From assembly GCF_900496995.4 (NCBI RefSeq), contig NC_044024.1, forward strand, positions 18,106,698 to 18,170,697: a DNA stretch of 64,000 bases, written 5' to 3'. Numbering within the stretch: the first letter of the stretch is position 1; each line of letters begins with the position of its first letter. This document shows positions 59,753 through 64,000 of this stretch, piece after piece. Origin of the DNA: Aquila chrysaetos chrysaetos. Lineage: Eukaryota; Chordata; Aves; Accipitriformes; Accipitridae. A program made the position numbers and the translations under genes. A model generated the notes under the pieces. That model had not been told where the DNA came from. It did no database searches and saw only the letters and a list, made by a program, of their open reading frames with translations.

Positions 59753-61848
59753 AGACTCAAAAGTCTGTGTCATATTCTGGATGTATGTAAATCTTTTGAA
59801 ATTATCCTTTACTGGGACAAACACAAGGGGTTTTTTGGTCATTGCTGGAGTTTGAGCTTGACGCTGGAGAACCCTTACAGTCTTACCTCATATAGTCTTG
59901 CAAGGCATTCAGCTGTAGCTACTGTTCGCCATAATACCAGTATATAGTTGCACTTACGAAGGCCAAGTTTCTTCTTTCAAGAAAAACAATTCTTGAAATG
60001 TAAATCTTGCTAGATGCTGAAGCGTTAAGCTACTAAGAACTTGATATTTGTTTCCCATTTTGAGGTGATTCTGGCCAAACAGTGCCATGTTTTCTTTCAT
60101 GTTTTGTTGTTTGTACTAGGATAAATGGTTCTTACAAGAAGTTCAAGTTGGTATAAACTGTAGCCAGTTAGTTTTGTCAGGTGATTTATTTGACGTAGAG
60201 AATACATACTTCAATCATTTACCCATCCGTTTTTGTAGTTTTGTTACTAATTTTTTTCTTTAACATATTTCTATGATTGTAAGAAACTTCATTGAGAATT
60301 TTTGCAAAATCTGATAAGAATACATTGGCTTTTCATGAAGGGAGCTAAAAATGTGAACAAGCGGTTAACTTGCTTTGGTTCTCAGTACTTTCAAATTTTA
60401 TGGATAGGCAATTTTTAATATGGTAAATAGGTAGTATTAATGAGCAGTAATACAAAATTTGCATGTAAGCATTCTGATTGTCACTTCAGTAGATGTGTTG
60501 CTTCTCAACATTGAAAAATGTAAACTAGAAAAAGTCAAGTAACAACATATTGATAGACAGGTTGAACTTGAAACTGAGCAGTGTGGTTTCTGAAGTTTGC
60601 ATCTTTGCTTTGCACTGGGACTGAATCACAAGCATGCCCCAAAAAGGACTTGTGTGGCTGGATCTCTCTCTCTTCCCCACCCCCCTGTTTCTTTTTCTAC
60701 CTCCCTGCCCCCTTACTGAGGTACATCTCTGAGCAGGTGCGCTAAAGTGTACTGTGTTATTTTTTCAAGTTCAAGTTGCTGACAGGAATCAGCAAATATT
60801 AAAAAAAATTAATATAATCCAAAGTGTAGAGCGTTTTGGTACATCACCAACTGAGCATGTAGTTTTACAGATCACCTGGATGGTATGATAGGTCCTTGCC
60901 ACCAAAGAAGGGAGTTTTACTCTTCCCTCCCCTGCTCATCGCTACAGAGTCTTGTGTTTCCCATGCATTGGCTCCAGATACCTGCTGTTGAACCAGTTTA
61001 ACCTGATAATCTAGGGGAAAAAAAATTCTTGCGGTATGTTTTACCCATTTTATTGGGGAATTGAATCGGCTGATGCTGAATGGCAGAGACTACAAAGATA
61101 AATGGCTGGGGAGGGGATGTTACCCAGCCTGTGAATGATCATTTGCTAAAGAGAGTGTATAAATGGAGCAGGAAAGGATGAAACTCACCAGTCATGTGCC
61201 TGTGTGGTTTTGGAGGAGGGAGGAATGGGGTGACAAAGGTTGCTGCCATTCTGCAGCAGCAATGTTTTTGAAGCTTTATCTTCTTGTGCTGTGTTCTGGA
61301 TGGAACATGCTTTAGTAGTTGCAGACTATCTTGAGATTCACCAGCCTGTCTCAAACCTCCTCTCTTTTTGCCGTTATTTCTTTCCACTCTGGTTCTCTGC
61401 TTTTATGTAATTGTGTGAAATGTGAAGAAAGAGAACATACTAAGTTCAGGGTTTATAGTTTTACTGAGCTCTCTAAATTCTGGAAGCTACAGTGGCCCCT
61501 AGCATTCAGAATAAGCACTTGCAGGGGAAGAAAAAAAAAATAGAGCCTCTATCTACATGCTCAATTGAAATGCAGTCTCTGAAGCATAGCTACCAGACAT
61601 TAAGCAACATGTGCTTAGCATGCCAAAATTAAATCTTTGCTTCAAATACCCAGTGACTCCAGCAAGCTGCGGAGTCAGCAGGCTTTGACTCCGAAGGTTT
61701 TTGTCCTTGCTATTGTATCTTTAAAATACCTGAACATCATGCTTTCTTAATTTAACTGTATAAAAGTTAGCGTGGGGCAGACAATTGACATAGAAAACTT
61801 CAGCCTGCATGGTTAAATCTCACATTTGAAGTATCCAGTGAGTTGTTT

Positions 61849-61876
61849 CCCCCCCCCCCCCCCCCCCCCCCCCCCC
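61849..61876 (+). repeat. 28-nt poly(C) tract
   Basis: The longest C run in the window, after GAGTTGTTT, about 0.9 kb before the first STAG2 coding exon. Confidence 0.9.
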
Positions 61877-62655
61877 ATAAAACTAGATAAATAAAAAAAA
61901 TTATGAATAGGTGGCAATATCATAATTAAGTCGAAAAGCAAGTATTTCACGATGTCAACATTTTCTTGATAAAATGCTATATGGTTTCTGATGTTTTTTC
62001 TTTATAACATGTGGATAGTATTATCTTCCTTGATATTCTTAGTCTTGTCAAATGCTTTAAATGTTAAAACTGTTGTAAGCCTGGCTTATCAACTCTGGAG
62101 GACAGGGAGTTGTGAAACAGCTGGTTATAAGAACTTGTTATAAGAGCTTATCTTTATGGAGAACGTCATAGAAGTTTACAAATTGGAGATACAAAGTTGG
62201 TATATATAATGTCCTTAAATGTACACGTACTGTGCTTTAACATAAAATGTGGTTTTGTTTTGGTTAACCAGAAATATCCTAGTGTTGGTAAGTCTGGGCT
62301 CTGCAGTGCATGGTGTTACAGTTCAAACTTAAATCTAGTATAGATTTAGAAATAAAAGCTATTACTTGCAAGGTGTTAATGAAAACCATTCCAGTTTGCT
62401 CATCCTGTTCAGAAAATTGGGTTTTTTTTCCCCAATGTTTCTGTATTTTATTTTACTGTGATGCTTTTAACATTTGTAGAGGCACTTTGTAGAAAGATCA
62501 TGGGAGGAGTCAAAAATATAAAATCTCTAAACAGGAAAAAGCTTGGTTGGAAACAGAGGGTGTTGTGATCTAAATTTTCTGTGTTTCCAACTTTTACCCC
62601 TTCGTATGCGGAAAAATTTTCACTGTATTTATTTTTTTTTTTTTTTTAATTGTAG

Positions 62656-62731
62656 AAGTTGTCCACTACAAAGGAAGAAAGAAAAGTAAGCTTGTACTTC
62701 AGACTGGTTTTTGAATATCTTTCTAATACAG
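62656..62731 (+). other. STAG2: Alternative 5' extension or micro-exon of the STAG2 exon
   Basis: A long T tract followed by TTAATTGTAG makes a strong acceptor at 62655. From there either the exon simply continues to 62800, or a 30-nt piece (62656-62685) is followed by GTAAGC and a 46-nt would-be intron ending at 62731. No extra ATG or coding gain results in either case. RNA evidence is needed to choose. Confidence 0.45.
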
Positions 62732-62800
62732 TGGTGTTCCAGAAGATGATAAAGAAATGATAGCAGCTCCAGAAATACCAACTGATTTTACTCTCCTTCA
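62732..62800 (+). CDS. STAG2: STAG2 first coding exon (N-terminus, partial gene)
   Basis: ATG at 62757 opens MIAAPEIPTDFTLL plus two bases of the next codon, then donor GTAAGT at 62801. Human STAG2 begins MIAAPEIPTDFNLLQ, so 13 of 14 residues agree; N12 is T12. STAG2 (SA2) is a HEAT-repeat subunit of nuclear cohesin that binds RAD21 and supports sister-chromatid cohesion and chromatin loops. The exon's left border is either the AG at 62731 or the stronger one at 62655. The coding part is 62757-62800. The next coding exon (human ESETHFSSD...) does not appear before 64000. Confidence 0.92.
62746..62760 (+). promoter_or_regulatory. STAG2: Four-codon uORF overlapping the STAG2 start
   Basis: ATG, ATA, AAG, AAA, TGA: the stop at 62758-62760 overlaps the main ATG at 62757-62759 as ATGA. 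The uORF start has A at -3, a favourable context. The main start has G at -3. A role in translation control is inferred. Confidence 0.45.
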
Positions 62801-64000
62801 GTAAGTGTTTTTAAGAATTTGTAGTTTCCTTTTAAAATGTACTGGCTCTTCTTAGTGTTAATACATATGGCTGGTTTTCTTTTGGAAACAAGGAAAAAAA
62901 ATGAGGCAATAGGGTTTTAGATTTTTTCCTATTGAAATGTTGATAAAGCATTGTTTGAATTCTTTCTTGAGTATTCAGCAGTAATTAAAATAAGTATTTC
63001 ACAAGTGCTTAATTATTTTAAATCAGTTTTTAAACTTTGCTAGTAGGAAGCCATTGTGACAGACACTTTCCTTTATGCAATGTACTACTTGGGATTTTGT
63101 CTTTCCAAATGAAATGTTTGAATAAGAAACTTTGATTAGGAATAAAAAAAAAAGTTTCCTTCATTAAAGCCTCTTTATACAGAGAGTGGAAGCAGTTGAG
63201 GTATTTGCCCTTAATAACTGGGGCGAGTTGCCTAATATTTAAAATACGTAATGCCAAATGCTTTAGTTAAAGCCAAAGTCTTAGCTTCCCTCAGGCATCA
63301 GTTCCTTGGTGTTTTTGACATCATTTTATTAGCTCTCTAGTCTTCCTACAATTTCTAAGAAACAGACGTTTGAATTTCCAAGATTGAAGATCAGGTATAG
63401 ATTATGTTTTGGACAGAGAAGTAAAGTGATTATTTTAAGCAGACCAGAAGAATCCAGTTCCTCATCTTTTAATTGTCAAGAAATTGGCATGAATACATTT
63501 CAACAGACTGTTGAAATGGATTAAATTGGATTAAATTGGTATAAAATCTAAAAAGATACAAAGATGCGGTTTTGTATCAATGAGGTTGGTGATGTGTCCT
63601 CCCTCCCCCGCCCATCAATGTTGGCAATAAAGGATTTGTATATCGATGCAGCGTATTTTAATGATGTAGGAAACGAAACAAATGAGAAAGTGTGTATATT
63701 GTTTAACATCTTTTTACCTTTATAAGCCTAAACAGAACTACAGGTTATCTTTTTGATGGAGAAACCTCACCTAAACTTCCAACAGAAGTGCATACCTCTT
63801 TACTACTTACTTAGTTTCTAATAGCATGAAGGGATCTGCTGAGACACTTTGCTTATGAGGGAAGGTGGTGGTTTTTTTTTTTTTTTTGCTGTTGGGTTTT
63901 TTCCTCTTTTGTTTAAGTATTTGTGGCAGATATTTATAGTGCTCTTTGCTTTTTGAGATGGTGTAATGTTTGGCTCGTGCCAAAAGCAAGATTCCCAACC
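62801..64000 (+). other. STAG2: STAG2 intron after the first coding exon (partial)
   Basis: Begins GTAAGT. AT-rich with T-runs, and a short tandem of GGATTAAATT near 63518-63540. No further STAG2 exon or transposon is recognised before the window ends. Confidence 0.8.

Larger units (their letters stand above)
24409..62731 (+). other. STAG2: STAG2 5' intron(s)
   Basis: About 38 kb lies between the candidate first exon and the first coding exon. Mammalian STAG2 has several non-coding 5' exons, so this may be more than one intron. I cannot identify the others with confidence. Coding potential is absent: the frames are short, and no known protein signature appeared on either strand. Contents that can be named are listed separately: the intronic CpG island, CR1 pieces and poly(C) tracts. 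The remainder is AT-rich unique sequence. Confidence 0.7.

Noticed and set aside
1..64000. CRISPR arrays, operons, prophage or bacterial defence systems
   Set aside because: The sequence is vertebrate nuclear DNA with spliced genes and CR1; no direct-repeat and spacer pattern is present.
1..64000. tRNA, rRNA or endogenous retrovirus copies
   Set aside because: I saw no tRNA A/B-box cloverleaf, rRNA stretch, paired LTR or gag-pol-env signature; a dedicated search could still find diverged relics.

Overview
The window is a stretch of a vertebrate nuclear genome, almost certainly a bird. It has chicken-repeat-1 (CR1) retrotransposon fragments ending in the typical ATTCTATGAT repeats, few interspersed repeats overall, and protein-coding exons with vertebrate GT-AG introns. 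The species cannot be named from the sequence. The gene order matches the human X-chromosome pair XIAP then STAG2, both read on the + strand.

Layout. (1) 1-3749: intron upstream of the first coding exon of XIAP; the non-coding first exon and promoter lie outside the window. (2) 3750-12618: six coding exons of XIAP, joining to 1512 nt and a 503-residue inhibitor of apoptosis (BIR1-BIR2-BIR3-UBA-RING). All zinc ligands and the main caspase-contact residues are present. The 3' UTR follows to about 14.0-14.2 kb or beyond. (3) About 14.3-23.3 kb: intergenic DNA with no convincing gene. (4) About 23.4-27.15 kb: a large CpG island, the STAG2 promoter, with a likely non-coding first exon ending at 24408. 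(5) 24409-62731: a STAG2 first intron of about 38 kb, or several introns separated by unrecognised 5' UTR exons. It holds a small second CpG island at about 29.75-30.14 kb, two CR1 pieces, one possible older LINE piece and several long poly(C) tracts. (6) 62757-62800: the first coding exon of STAG2, encoding MIAAPEIPTDFTLL. The rest of STAG2 lies beyond the right edge.

XIAP blocks caspases 3, 7 and 9 and acts as an E3 ubiquitin ligase; STAG2 is a subunit of cohesin. They are neighbours by conserved gene order and are not known to act in one pathway.

I found no previously undescribed multi-gene system. The observations most worth checking are: minute upstream ORFs whose stop overlaps the start codon at both genes; loss of the caspase-cleavage aspartate and the Akt motif in this XIAP; a same-strand cluster of YY1-like sites after STAG2 exon 1; CTCF-like motifs at the promoter and in the intronic island of a cohesin gene; and long poly(C) runs that all lie on one strand.
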